Shown: piece by piece, positions 55,595 to 64,000 of the stretch
How the letters are laid out: the number at the start of each line of letters is the position of its first letter
Position numbering within the stretch: position 1 is the first letter of the stretch
NCBI RefSeq assembly: GCF_004217045.1
Contig: NZ_SGXM01000001.1
Coordinates: forward strand, 1,488,001-1,552,000
Reading direction: 5' to 3'
Source of the DNA: Cupriavidus agavae
Lineage (GTDB): Bacteria > Pseudomonadota > Gammaproteobacteria > Burkholderiales > Burkholderiaceae
DNA length: 64,000 nt
Notes under the pieces: generated by a model
Databases searched by the model: none
Told to the model about the DNA's origin: nothing
The model's input: only the letters and a program-made list of their open reading frames with translations
Position numbers and translations under genes: made by a program

Positions 55595-58282
55595 TCAGAC
55601 CGACATCGGGTTCGGCTTGTTCGGGTCGAGGTTGTACTTCTTGATGGCTTCCGCCACCTTCTCGCGGCCGATCGCGCCCTCGTCGGCCAGCGCCTTCAGC
55701 GCGGCCACCGTCACCCAGTTGCGGTCCACTTCGAAGAAGTGGCGCAGCTTCTCGCGGGTGTCCGAGCGGCCGAAGCCGTCGGTACCCAGCACCACGTAGC
55801 GGCGCGGCACGAACGGACGGATCTGTTCGGCGAACGCGCGCACGTAGTCGGTCGAGGCAATCACCGGACCGCGCACGCCCTTGAGCTTCTGGGCGACGAA
55901 CGATTCGCGCGGCGTCTCGGTCGGGTGCAGCAGGTTGAAGCGCTCGGTGGCCTGGCCTTCGCGGGCCAGTTCGGTGAAGCTCGGGCAGCTCCAGATGTCC
56001 GATTCCACGCCCCAGTCCTTCTTGAGCATGTCGGCGGCGGCAATCACCTCGCGGAAGATCGTGCCCGAACCCAGCAGCTGCACGCGCGGGGCGTTGCTGT
56101 TTTCCACGCCCTTGCGGAACTGGTACATGCCCTTGACGATATCCTTCTCCGAGCCGGCCGGCATTTCCGGGTGCTCGTAGTTCTCGTTCATCACCGTCAG
56201 GTAGTAGTACACGTCTTCCTGCTCCGCGTACATGCGGCGCAGGCCGTCCTGCATGATCACGGCCAGTTCGTACTGGAACGTCGGGTCGTACGAGATGCAG
56301 TTCGGGATGGCGGCGTGGAACACATGCGAGTGGCCGTCCTCGTGCTGCAGGCCCTCGCCGTTCAGCGTGGTCCGGCCCGAGGTACCGCCCAGCAGGAAGC
56401 CGCGCGAGCGCATGTCGGCGGCGGCCCAGCACAGGTCGCCGATACGCTGGATACCGAACATCGAGTAGTAGATGTAGAACGGGATCATCTGCACGCCGTG
56501 CGTCGAGTACGACGTGGCGGCGGCGATCCAGTCACACATGGCGCCGGCTTCGTTGATGCCTTCCTGCAGCACCTGGCCAGTCTGCGATTCCTTGTAGAAC
56601 ATCAGCTGGTCGTGGTCTTCCGGCACGTACTTCTGGCCCTGCTGGTTCCAGATGCCGACCTGGCGGAACAGCCCTTCCATGCCGAAGGTGCGCGACTCGT
56701 CCGGGACGATGGGCACCACGTGCTTGCCAACCTGCTTGTCCTTGAGCAGCGTGTTCAGGATCCGGACGAAGGCCATCGTGGTGGACACTTCGCGGCCCTC
56801 GCCGGTGGCCTTGAGCAGCGCGTCGAACGCCGACAGCTCGGGCACCTTGAGCGCCTCGGCCTTCTGGCGGCGCGTGGGCAGGTAGCCGCCCAGGTTCATG
56901 CGCGCCTGGCGCATGTATTCCAGTTCCTTCGAGCCTTCCTCGAAGGTCAGGTACGGCACTTCCTCGAGCTTGTCGTCCGGCACCGGGATGCTGAACTGGT
57001 CGCGGAACGCGCGGATGGCGTCCACCGGCATCTTCTTCTGCTGGTGGGCCACGTTCATGGCCTGGCCGGCATCGCCCATGCCATAGCCCTTGATGGTCTT
57101 GGCCAGGATCAGCGTCGGCTGGCCCTTGTGCTCGCTGGCGGCCTTGTACGCGGCGTAGACCTTGTGCGGATCATGGCCGCCGCGGTTCAGGCGCCAGATG
57201 TCGTCGTCGGACCAGTCGGCCACCATGGCCTTCAGTTCCGGGGTGTTGAAGAAGTGCTCGCGCACGTAGGCGCCGTCCTTGGCCTTGAAGGTCTGGTATT
57301 CGCCGTCCACGGCGTCCATCATCCGCTTCATCAGCAGGCCCTTGGTGTCGCGCGCCAGCAGCTGGTCCCAGCGGCTGCCCCACACCACCTTGATCACGTT
57401 CCAGCCCGAGCCGCGGAATTCCGATTCCAGCTCCTGGATGATCTTGCCGTTGCCGCGCACCGGGCCGTCCAGGCGCTGCAGGTTGCAGTTGATCACGAAG
57501 ACCAGGTTGTCCAGCTTCTCGCGGCCGGCCATGCCGATCGCGCCCAGCGATTCCGGTTCGTCGGTCTCGCCGTCGCCCAGGAACGCCCAGACCTTGCGGT
57601 CGCCGGCCTTGACCAGGCCGCGGCTGTCCAGGTACTTCATGAAGCGGGCCTGGTAGATGGCCATGATCGGGCCCAGGCCCATCGACACGGTCGGGAACTG
57701 CCAGAAATCCGGCATCAGCCACGGGTGCGGGTACGACGAGATGCCCTTGCCGTCCACCTCCTGGCGGAAGTTGTCCAGTTGCTCGGGCGTCAGGCGGCCC
57801 AGCAGGAAGGCGCGCGAGTACACGCCCGGAGCCGAATGGCCCTGCACGAAGACCAGGTCGCCGCCGCTCTGTTCCGACGGGGCGCGCCAGAAGTGGTTGT
57901 AGCCCACGTCATAGAGCGTGGCCGCCGAGGCGAACGACGAGATATGGCCGCCCACGTTGGTGTGCTTGTTGGCGCGCAGCACCATGGCCATGGCGTTCCA
58001 GCGCGTGTACGAGCGGATGCGGTGCTCCACGTCCTGGTCGCCGGGAATGCGGGCCTGCTGCTCCACCGGAATCGTGTTGATGTACGGCGTCTCGGCGTGG
58101 AACGGCTGCGTCACGCCATTCACGCGTGCGTATTCGATCTGCTTGTCGATCAGGAAGGCCGCGCGCTCGGCGCCTTCGGCGTTCAGGACGCCCTGCAGGG
58201 CATCCAGCCACTCGTGGGTTTCCTGGGGATCGGCGTCGTTGGCGCTGCTGGCGCCGAGAATCTGCTCTGGTACAGCGGACAT
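55595..58282 (-). CDS. aceE: Pyruvate dehydrogenase E1 component (homodimeric)
   Basis: An 895-residue homodimeric E1 typical of Gammaproteobacteria and Betaproteobacteria. The thiamine diphosphate motif starts WAFLGDGETDEPESLGAIGMAGREKLDNLVFVINCNLQRLDGPVRGNGKIIQ, and DQLMFYKESQTGQ, DGEGLQHEDGHSHVFHAAIPNCISYDPTF and the terminal YNLDPNKPNPMSV also fit AceE. ATG 58282 has AGGAGA at 6 bp. It is followed by aceF, BPH and lpdA, with a 208-bp gap before aceF. It lies divergent from a PAS histidine kinase. Confidence 0.98.
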   Translation of the reverse strand: MSAVPEQILGASSANDADPQETHEWLDALQGVLNAEGAERAAFLIDKQIEYARVNGVTQPFHAETPYINTIPVEQQARIPGDQDVEHRIRSYTRWNAMAMVLRANKHTNVGGHISSFASAATLYDVGYNHFWRAPSEQSGGDLVFVQGHSAPGVYSRAFLLGRLTPEQLDNFRQEVDGKGISSYPHPWLMPDFWQFPTVSMGLGPIMAIYQARFMKYLDSRGLVKAGDRKVWAFLGDGETDEPESLGAIGMAGREKLDNLVFVINCNLQRLDGPVRGNGKIIQELESEFRGSGWNVIKVVWGSRWDQLLARDTKGLLMKRMMDAVDGEYQTFKAKDGAYVREHFFNTPELKAMVADWSDDDIWRLNRGGHDPHKVYAAYKAASEHKGQPTLILAKTIKGYGMGDAGQAMNVAHQQKKMPVDAIRAFRDQFSIPVPDDKLEEVPYLTFEEGSKELEYMRQARMNLGGYLPTRRQKAEALKVPELSAFDALLKATGEGREVSTTMAFVRILNTLLKDKQVGKHVVPIVPDESRTFGMEGLFRQVGIWNQQGQKYVPEDHDQLMFYKESQTGQVLQEGINEAGAMCDWIAAATSYSTHGVQMIPFYIYYSMFGIQRIGDLCWAAADMRSRGFLLGGTSGRTTLNGEGLQHEDGHSHVFHAAIPNCISYDPTFQYELAVIMQDGLRRMYAEQEDVYYYLTVMNENYEHPEMPAGSEKDIVKGMYQFRKGVENSNAPRVQLLGSGTIFREVIAAADMLKKDWGVESDIWSCPSFTELAREGQATERFNLLHPTETPRESFVAQKLKGVRGPVIASTDYVRAFAEQIRPFVPRRYVVLGTDGFGRSDTREKLRHFFEVDRNWVTVAALKALADEGAIGREKVAEAIKKYNLDPNKPNPMSV

Positions 58283-58352
58283 GGACTGTCTCCTGGTGAA
58301 TTCCGGTGGCGGCAAACGCGTGGCGCCCGCCCGCACTCTTTCGGTCGAAGCG

Positions 58353-58382
58353 ATTCTATGGAAGCACAGCAACGGCTGACAA
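58353..58382 (-). promoter_or_regulatory. Candidate aceE promoter
   Basis: On the minus strand, TTGTCA (58382-58377), an 18-bp spacer and TAGAAT (58358-58353) lie 71 bp before the aceE ATG. On the plus strand a TATAAT at 58413-58418 could serve the divergent kinase gene, though its -35 is weak. Confidence 0.55.
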
Positions 58383-58572
58383 GCGAAATTTTCAGATTAC
58401 GAATTCCTTTTTTATAATGCGGAATATTGCGGCAGTGCACCAGAAACGGCGCCGCACGCGGGGTTCCGCGCCGGCCCGGCCTGCCGCCAAGCCCTTGTGG
58501 CGTATAGGCGGTTTCCCCAAGCGACGCACCGCAATAAAGCCGATACACTGCCCGGTCAGTCGTCAATCCCTT

Positions 58573-61164
58573 ATGCAGTTCTTCGAACGAATCCTCTCCG
58601 GCCTGCGCTCGGCCATTTTGCCCCCTGATGCCGCCAGCACCGTGAGCGAGCCCGCCCGGCCCGCCCACGCCGCCCGCATGGGCGGCGCGCCCGCCGATCA
58701 TGGCGACCCCGGCGAGCACGTGGACGCCATCGAGACGCTGGCCCCGGCGCCGCGCCGGCTGTGGATCCTGCGCTGGCGCAACCTGGTGGCGACGAGCTGG
58801 TTCATGTTCATCCCGCTGGTGGCCATCGTGCTGTTCACGGTGGCGATGGGCGTCATCCTGTGGTCGCTGCACGAGACCGAGCGCCAGCAGCAGCGCGACG
58901 CGCTATACCGCGACGCCGCCTGGGCGCAGCAGCGCGTGCGGCTCTCGCTGCTCAGCAACCAGGACCAGATGGCCTCACTGGCGCGCGACATTGCCGCCGC
59001 GCAGCTCGACCAGGGCGCCTACCGCACCGCCGCCCAGGAAATCCTGCGCGAGAACCCGGAAATCGTCTTCATCAACTGGCTCGATGCCACGCGCAAGGGC
59101 CGGTGGTCGCTGCCGTCCACCTCCGAGTTTGCCGGCCGCCTGCGGGAAATGGTGGACAAGCCGCTGGAACCGGAAGTTCTCGACACCTTCGACGCCGCCC
59201 GCGAGACCCAGCGCGTGGTCTATTCCCGCCCGCTGACCAACGACCGCGGCGACAGCTTCATGCTGATGGAAGTGCCGATCGTGCGCGACAACGAGTTCCT
59301 GGGCACGCTCGGCGCGCTGTACTCGATCAACGGCATCCTGACCCACCTGCTGCCGCCCGAGCTGACCGAGCGCTACCGCTTCTCGCTGATCGACAAGAAC
59401 AACCAGACCCGCGCCAGCACGTCGGTGCGGCCGGTGCCGGGCAATGCGCTGTCCTACGAAGTGCTGCTTGATCCACCTGGCCACTCGCTCTCGCTGCGCG
59501 CCGACGCCTATCCGCCGCCGTCGAACCTGCCCAACAACATGCTGCTGTGGCTGGTGGTGGGGCTGTCGTGCTTCCTGCTCTGGAGCCTGTGGAGCATGTG
59601 GCGGCACACCAGCCGCCGCTCCGAGGCGCAGCGCGCGCTGCTGGCCGAGACATCGTTCCGGCGCGCGATGGAAAACTCGATGCTGATCGGCCTGCGGGCG
59701 CTCGATCTGAACGGCCGCATCACCTATGTGAACCCGGCCTTCTGCCGCATGACGGGTTGGTCCGAGGCCGAGCTGGTGGGCCGGGTGCCGCCCTTCCCCT
59801 ACTGGCCGCCCAACGACCAGCAGGAGATGCAGAAGCAGATCGACCTGACGCTGCAGGGCAAATCGCCGGCCACCGGCTATGAAATGCGCGTGATGCGCCG
59901 CGACGGCAGCAGCTTCTTCGCGCGGATGTACGTCTCGCCGCTGGTCGACAGCCGGGGCCGCCACACGGGCTGGATGAGTTCGATGACGGACATCACCGAG
60001 CCCAAGCGCGCCCGCGAGGAACTGGCCGCCGCCCACGACCGCTTCACCACGGTGCTGGAAAGCCTGGACGCCGCCGTGTCCGTGCTGGCCACCGACAAGG
60101 CCGAACTGCTGTTCGCCAACCGCTACTACCGCCAGTTGTTCGGCTGGGAGGCGGAGGGCCACCTGAAGCTGGCCGGCGACGATTTCGACAAGGACCAGAT
60201 GTCGAGCGACAACACCGACTTCGTCGATGCCTACGCCGGCCTGCCCGCCTCGGAACTGATGCCGTACGCGTCTGACGCGCGCGAGGTGTTCGTGCCGGAC
60301 ATGCAGAAATGGTTCGAAGTGCGCCGCCGCTACATCCAGTGGGTGGACGGGCATCTGGCGCAGATGCAGATCGCCACCGACATCACCGTCCGCAAGGCGG
60401 CCGAGGAAATGGCGCGCCAGCACGAGGAGCGCATCCAGTTCACGAGCCGGCTGACCACGATGGGCGAAATGGCGTCGTCGCTGGCCCACGAGCTGAACCA
60501 GCCGCTGGCCGCCATCAACAACTACTGCATGGGCGCCGTGGCGCGCCTGCACTCGGGCCGCAGCACGCCCGAAGACCTGATTCCGGTACTGGAGAAGACC
60601 TCGGCGCAGGCCGTGCGCGCCGGCACCATCATCAGCCGGATCCGCGGCTTCGTGAAGCGCAGCCAGCCGCAGCGCCGGGAAGCCGCGCTGCACGACATCG
60701 TGGCCGACGCCGTGGGCCTGGCCGACCTGGAGGCCACGCGCCGCCGCGTGACCATCCTGACGCGCCTGCCGGCACCGCCGGTCATGCTCTACGTCGATCC
60801 GGTGCTGATCGAACAGGTGCTGGTCAACCTGCTCAAGAACGCCGTGGAGGCCATGGCCGGCCTGCCCGCGATGCGCGCCACGGGCGTGGTACGGCTGCAT
60901 GCCCGCATCGAAAACGTTGAGTTCGGTCAATGTTGCTGCATCGACGTGATCGACCAGGGCCCGGGCGTGGACGAGGCCACCAAGGAGCGGCTGTTCGAGC
61001 CGTTCTTCAGTACCAAGTCCGACGGCATGGGCATGGGCCTGAACATCTGCCGCTCCATCATCGAATCGCACCAGGGCCGGCTCTGGGTCGAAAACAATGT
61101 GGACGGGATCGGCTGTACGTTTAAAATCACCCTGCCGCTGCAGCCGGCGCTGCCCGAACAGTAA
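58573..61164 (+). CDS. PAS-domain sensor histidine kinase (FixL/TodS-like), partner of the FixJ-type regulator
   Basis: An 863-residue kinase. Two membrane segments (FIPLVAIVLFTVAMGVILW near residue 80 and MLLWLVVGLSCFLLWSLWSMW near residue 325) enclose a periplasmic sensing region of about 225 residues with no domain I can name. Two PAS domains follow (about 360-480 and 485-600, the first with ITYVNPAFCRMTGW), then the H box MASSLAHELNQPLAAINNYC, N box LLKNAVEAM, G1 DQGPGVDE and G2 GMGMGLNICRSIIE. ATG 58573 was chosen because the upstream frame is low-quality. The response regulator starts 138 bp downstream. Divergent from aceE. Confidence 0.92.
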   Translation: MQFFERILSGLRSAILPPDAASTVSEPARPAHAARMGGAPADHGDPGEHVDAIETLAPAPRRLWILRWRNLVATSWFMFIPLVAIVLFTVAMGVILWSLHETERQQQRDALYRDAAWAQQRVRLSLLSNQDQMASLARDIAAAQLDQGAYRTAAQEILRENPEIVFINWLDATRKGRWSLPSTSEFAGRLREMVDKPLEPEVLDTFDAARETQRVVYSRPLTNDRGDSFMLMEVPIVRDNEFLGTLGALYSINGILTHLLPPELTERYRFSLIDKNNQTRASTSVRPVPGNALSYEVLLDPPGHSLSLRADAYPPPSNLPNNMLLWLVVGLSCFLLWSLWSMWRHTSRRSEAQRALLAETSFRRAMENSMLIGLRALDLNGRITYVNPAFCRMTGWSEAELVGRVPPFPYWPPNDQQEMQKQIDLTLQGKSPATGYEMRVMRRDGSSFFARMYVSPLVDSRGRHTGWMSSMTDITEPKRAREELAAAHDRFTTVLESLDAAVSVLATDKAELLFANRYYRQLFGWEAEGHLKLAGDDFDKDQMSSDNTDFVDAYAGLPASELMPYASDAREVFVPDMQKWFEVRRRYIQWVDGHLAQMQIATDITVRKAAEEMARQHEERIQFTSRLTTMGEMASSLAHELNQPLAAINNYCMGAVARLHSGRSTPEDLIPVLEKTSAQAVRAGTIISRIRGFVKRSQPQRREAALHDIVADAVGLADLEATRRRVTILTRLPAPPVMLYVDPVLIEQVLVNLLKNAVEAMAGLPAMRATGVVRLHARIENVEFGQCCCIDVIDQGPGVDEATKERLFEPFFSTKSDGMGMGLNICRSIIESHQGRLWVENNVDGIGCTFKITLPLQPALPEQ

Positions 61165-61302
61165 CGGGAGCACCCCTGGCATGCCGGGCCTACCTCTGCC
61201 GCGGGGCATCGGGAGGGCGCCCGGACATCCACCCCCGGGGGTGTTGCGCGCCGCCGCATGCAGTTACACTTCGTTGCAAACGACTTTGCCCCAGGAGACT
61301 TC

Positions 61303-61935
61303 ATGACCGCAACGCCCAGCCCAACGCCGCATCGTGGCGAGACCGTCTACATCGTCGACGACGATGAGGCGATGCGCGACTCGCTGACCTGGCTGCTAGA
61401 GGGCAACGGCTACCAGGTGCGCAGCTTCAACAGCGCCGAGCAGTTCCTCTCCGCCTACGACACCAGCACGGTGTCCTGCCTGATCCTCGACGTGCGCATG
61501 CCCGGCATGAGCGGCCCCGAGCTGCAGGAACGCATGATTGCCGAGAACATCGACATCCCGATCGTCTTCATCACCGGCCACGGCGACGTGCCGATGGCGG
61601 TCTCCACGATGAAGCGCGGCGCCATCGACTTCATCGAGAAGCCGTTCGACGAGTCCGAACTGCGCTCGCTGGTGGAGCGCATGCTCCAGAAGGCCCGCAC
61701 CGACCACTCCACGGCCCGCGAGCAACGCGCCGCCAAGGACCTGCTCGGCAAGCTGACCACGCGCGAGCAGCAGGTGCTGGAGCGCATCGTGGCCGGCCGG
61801 CTGAACAAGCAGATCGCCGACGACCTGGGCATTTCCATCAAGACCGTGGAGGCGCACCGCGCCAACATCATGGAAAAGCTCAACGTGAACACCGTGGCCG
61901 ACCTGCTGAGGCTGGCGCTGTCGCGGAACGCCTGA
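61303..61935 (+). CDS. FixJ-family response regulator
   Basis: A 210-residue regulator: receiver domain with DDD (residues 19-21), phosphoacceptor D63 (CLILDVRMPGMSG) and a Lys in FIEKPF, then a LuxR-type helix-turn-helix (LTTREQQVLERIVAGRLNKQIADDLGISIKTVEAHRANIMEKLNVNTVADLLRLAL). ATG 61303 has AGGAGA at 6 bp. It pairs with the upstream PAS kinase. The target genes are unknown; the neighbouring pdh genes are candidates. Confidence 0.93.
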   Translation: MTATPSPTPHRGETVYIVDDDEAMRDSLTWLLEGNGYQVRSFNSAEQFLSAYDTSTVSCLILDVRMPGMSGPELQERMIAENIDIPIVFITGHGDVPMAVSTMKRGAIDFIEKPFDESELRSLVERMLQKARTDHSTAREQRAAKDLLGKLTTREQQVLERIVAGRLNKQIADDLGISIKTVEAHRANIMEKLNVNTVADLLRLALSRNA

Positions 61936-61958
61936 GGTTGTCCGCTGCCTCCGGGCCA

Positions 61959-61988
61959 GCACCCTCTCCCGCCACGCGGGAGGGGTGC
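61959..61988. repeat. Inverted repeat, CCTCTCCCGC family, between the FixJ-like gene and the efflux gene
   Basis: GCACCCTCTCCCGC (61959-61972), loop CAC, GCGGGAGGGGTGC (61976-61988); one A is missing in the right arm. It lies between two convergent genes and may help terminate both. Confidence 0.8.
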
Positions 61989-61993
61989 AAGCT

Positions 61994-63358
61994 TCACCCT
62001 CCCCCCAGCGCCTGATACAACATCATCCGCACCCGTAGCCGGTTCAGCCGGTTGCGTTCCACCGCCGCCTGCGCCGTGCGCAGCGCCTGCCGGTCCTCCA
62101 GCCAGAACCGGATGGTCTGCTTGCCGGCCCGATAGCGGGCCGCGCCAGCCTTTTCCGCCGCCTGCGCCGCCCGGCGGGCATCGAGCAGTGGCGCCGCTTC
62201 GCGCAGCAGGCTTTCGCGCTGGCCCAGCGCTTCGCTGACCTCGGCGAACGCCTGATACAGCGTCTTGCGATACAGCACGACCGATTCCTCGTACTCCGTG
62301 CGCGAGATTCCCACGTTCAGCCGCACCGTATTCCACTGCAGGAACGGCAGCGCCAGGCCCGCCCCGAGCGTGCCGATCGGGTTGGTCAGCACGTGGCCGA
62401 GATCGCGGTGCGCGGTGCCGACCGTGCCGGTCAGCGACAGCGTCGGAAAAAATCCGGCCTTGCTGGCATCGTGCGCCGCCAGGCTGGCACGGATGCGCGC
62501 CTGCGCGGCGGCCACGTCGGGCCGGGCCTGCAGCACGCTGGCGGGCAGGCCGGGCCGGACGTCCGGCTCGGGCCCGTCGGGCAGGACAAACCCGGCGATC
62601 TCGTCGAGCGGCACGGCTTCGTCGAGCAGCGTCGTCAGCGTCCTGCGCTGCGCTTCGCGCTGCTGCAGCAACTGCTCGTAGGCGGCCTCGTTTCCGGCCA
62701 TCGCACGGCGGGCCAGCGCCAGTTCGGCCATCCCGTCCGCGCCGGCCCGGTAGCGTGCCGCCACGAGCGCCTCGATGCGGCGGGCGTCGCGGATATCGGC
62801 CTGCGCATCGGCAAGCCGGGCGTTCAGCTCGGCAATCGTCCAGTACGTCGACGCCGTGGCGCCGATCAGCGACAGCCGCGCGCTGTCCAGGTCGAAACGC
62901 GACGCTTCCGACGCCCAGGCCGCCGCATCGCGGGTCCGCGCCAGCTTGCCCCACAGGTCCAGTTCGTAGCCAAGCTGGAAGGTCAGGCCGTACTCGCGCT
63001 GGCTCGGATTGTCGTGCCGCAGCGCCTTGCTGACCGATGACTGGCCGCCCAGGCTGGCGTCGGGCGTCAGGTTGGTGTCCGCCAGTCCCGCCTGCATGCG
63101 CGCCCGTTCGAGCCGGATGGCGGCAAGCGCCAGATCGGCATTGCGCGCGAGCGCCCGGTCGATCAGGCTGTCCAGCCGCGCGTCGCCGAACGCCTGCCAC
63201 CAGTGGTCGGCTTCGCCCTCGCTGGCCGCGCTGCCGCCGCGTGCCTCCCAGGCGTCCGGGAGTTCGACCTCCGGTGCCCGATACGGGGTTTCGAGCAGCG
63301 CGCCGCAGCCGGCCAGACTGGCGAGCGCGGCGGCGAGCAGGCAGTTTCGGATCGTCAT
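61994..63358 (-). CDS. Outer-membrane efflux lipoprotein (NodT/OprM family)
   Basis: A 454-residue outer-membrane factor. The signal peptide ends in lipobox LAGC (15-18). Two repeated TolC-like halves follow: LDSLIDRALARNADLALAAIRLERARMQAGLADTNLTPDASL in the first and ARPDVAAAQARIRASLAAHDASKAGFFPTLSLTGTVG in the second; SEALGQRESLL and a C-terminal LNRLRVRMMLYQALGGG close it. ATG 63358 starts 5 bp after the stop of the MacB-type permease, so the two form one export operon. The substrate is not visible. Confidence 0.93.
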   Translation of the reverse strand: MTIRNCLLAAALASLAGCGALLETPYRAPEVELPDAWEARGGSAASEGEADHWWQAFGDARLDSLIDRALARNADLALAAIRLERARMQAGLADTNLTPDASLGGQSSVSKALRHDNPSQREYGLTFQLGYELDLWGKLARTRDAAAWASEASRFDLDSARLSLIGATASTYWTIAELNARLADAQADIRDARRIEALVAARYRAGADGMAELALARRAMAGNEAAYEQLLQQREAQRRTLTTLLDEAVPLDEIAGFVLPDGPEPDVRPGLPASVLQARPDVAAAQARIRASLAAHDASKAGFFPTLSLTGTVGTAHRDLGHVLTNPIGTLGAGLALPFLQWNTVRLNVGISRTEYEESVVLYRKTLYQAFAEVSEALGQRESLLREAAPLLDARRAAQAAEKAGAARYRAGKQTIRFWLEDRQALRTAQAAVERNRLNRLRVRMMLYQALGGG

Positions 63359-63363
63359 CGTCG

Positions 63364-64000
63364 TCACCCTCGCGCCAGCGCCGCCACCGGATCGAGCTTC
63401 GACGCATTGCGCGCCGGCACGAAGCCGAAGCCGATGCCCGTGGCAGCGGCGGTCGCGCAGGCGCCCAGCACGGCCAGCGGCGAGAGGTACATGGCAATGG
63501 CGTCCTGCAGCCAGCCGAACACGATCCCGATGGCCCACGCCATGACCACGCCGAGCACCCCGCCCACCAGGCAGATCAGCACCGCCTCGATCAGGAACTG
63601 CTGGCGGATATCCGATGGCCGGGCGCCCACGGCCATGCGGATGCCGATCTCCCGGGTGCGCTCGCTGACCGACACCAGCATGATGTTCATCACGCCGACC
63701 CCGCCCACCACCAGCGACACCACGGCAATGGCCGACACCATCAGCGTCAGCGCATTGGCGGTGCCCTCGATACTGCGGATGAAGCTGTCGTTGGTCGTGA
63801 CGAAGAAGTCCTTGCGGCCATGGCGCCTGGCCAGCAGCCGCTCCACGTCGGCCACCTGCCACGCCCCGCCGCCCGGCTTGAGCCGGAGCTTGATGCCCTG
63901 GAAGTAGTCCTGCGGCGCCAGCCGCGACATGTGCGTGGTGTAAGGCAGCCAGATCCAGAGCGTATCGTCGCCATCCAGTAGCGACTTGCGCGAAACCGCC
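63364..64000 (-). CDS. MacB-type export permease, C-terminal part (cut by window edge)
   Basis: The frame is open to the right edge, giving about 211 C-terminal residues. It shows LWIWLPYTTHMSRL at the visible start, an extracytoplasmic stretch with FVTTNDSFIRSIEG, and then the FtsX-like permease domain (ALTLMVSAIAVVSLVVGGVGVMNIMLVSVSERTREIGIRMAVGARPSDIRQQFL) with three remaining membrane segments, ending GFVPARNASKLDPVAALARG. The N-terminal ATPase part lies outside the window. With the downstream outer-membrane factor it likely forms a MacAB-TolC-like exporter. Confidence 0.93.
   Translation of the reverse strand, partial: AVSRKSLLDGDDTLWIWLPYTTHMSRLAPQDYFQGIKLRLKPGGGAWQVADVERLLARRHGRKDFFVTTNDSFIRSIEGTANALTLMVSAIAVVSLVVGGVGVMNIMLVSVSERTREIGIRMAVGARPSDIRQQFLIEAVLICLVGGVLGVVMAWAIGIVFGWLQDAIAMYLSPLAVLGACATAAATGIGFGFVPARNASKLDPVAALARG

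Noticed and set aside
55430-58417. A 995-codon open frame antisense to aceE
   Set aside because: Same shadow effect; highly expressed GC-biased codons in aceE leave the opposite strand free of stops.

Overview
The window is GC-rich chromosomal DNA that looks like a Cupriavidus (Burkholderiaceae, Betaproteobacteria). The strongest pointers are a 192-residue phasin that reads like C. necator PhaP1, the aerobic benzoyl-CoA (box) pathway, the nudix/aat/bpt/pyrD neighbourhood, and a betaproteobacterial proteasome homologue (BPH) inside the pyruvate dehydrogenase genes. The genus is inferred from remembered family sequences, not from a search.

Layout. 1-7715 (minus): an exopolysaccharide operon with Wza, Wzb and Wzc homologues, a GT4 glycosyltransferase, a pyruvyl transferase, a flippase and one truncated gene; most junctions are 4-7 bp overlaps. 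A LuxR/RcsB-type response regulator diverges from it (7908-8546). 8539-16393: a DinG/YoaA-type helicase, a DUF465 protein, a secreted coiled-coil protein, tex and kup. 16752-29814: a benzoate locus. On the minus strand lie a liv-type ABC importer, an alpha/beta hydrolase and benzoate-CoA ligase; on the plus strand lie boxR, boxC, boxB and boxA. Repeated TGCA motifs, including the same TGCACTATAT word, mark both promoters, consistent with one BoxR-controlled regulon. 29873-31280: a Xre/RES toxin-antitoxin pair and the initiator tRNA-fMet gene. 31470-36064: a Gly-rich secreted protein, a nudix hydrolase, the two N-degron aminoacyl transferases (aat, bpt) separated by an antiparallel coiled-coil membrane gene, and pyrD. 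36048-42616: an orphan histidine kinase, an unusual aldehyde dehydrogenase, a cytochrome P460, and a TrpX-type ABC transporter. 42679-46089: lutA and lutB (no lutC; a short unknown gene takes its place) with a divergent IclR regulator. 46173-49863: a D,D-endopeptidase, a nitroreductase, a thioesterase and an HDAC-like deacetylase. 50311-50889: phaP1. 51205-58282 (minus): aceE-aceF-BPH-lpdA. 58573-61935: a PAS histidine kinase and a FixJ-type regulator, divergent from aceE. 61994-64000 (minus): an outer-membrane efflux lipoprotein and the C-terminal end of a MacB-type permease.

Functionally, benzoate is imported, activated by BclA, epoxidised by BoxAB, cleaved by BoxC, and enters central metabolism, where the pyruvate dehydrogenase complex and PHB storage (PhaP1) also sit. 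Four related GC-rich inverted repeats lie in intergenic spaces, mostly at operon ends, and a separate 76-bp nested hairpin lies upstream of pbpG. The most unusual items are the proteasome homologue in the pdh cluster, the lut operon lacking lutC, the aldehyde dehydrogenase without the usual general-base glutamate, and the dense BoxR-like operator architecture. No CRISPR array, insertion sequence or prophage was recognised.
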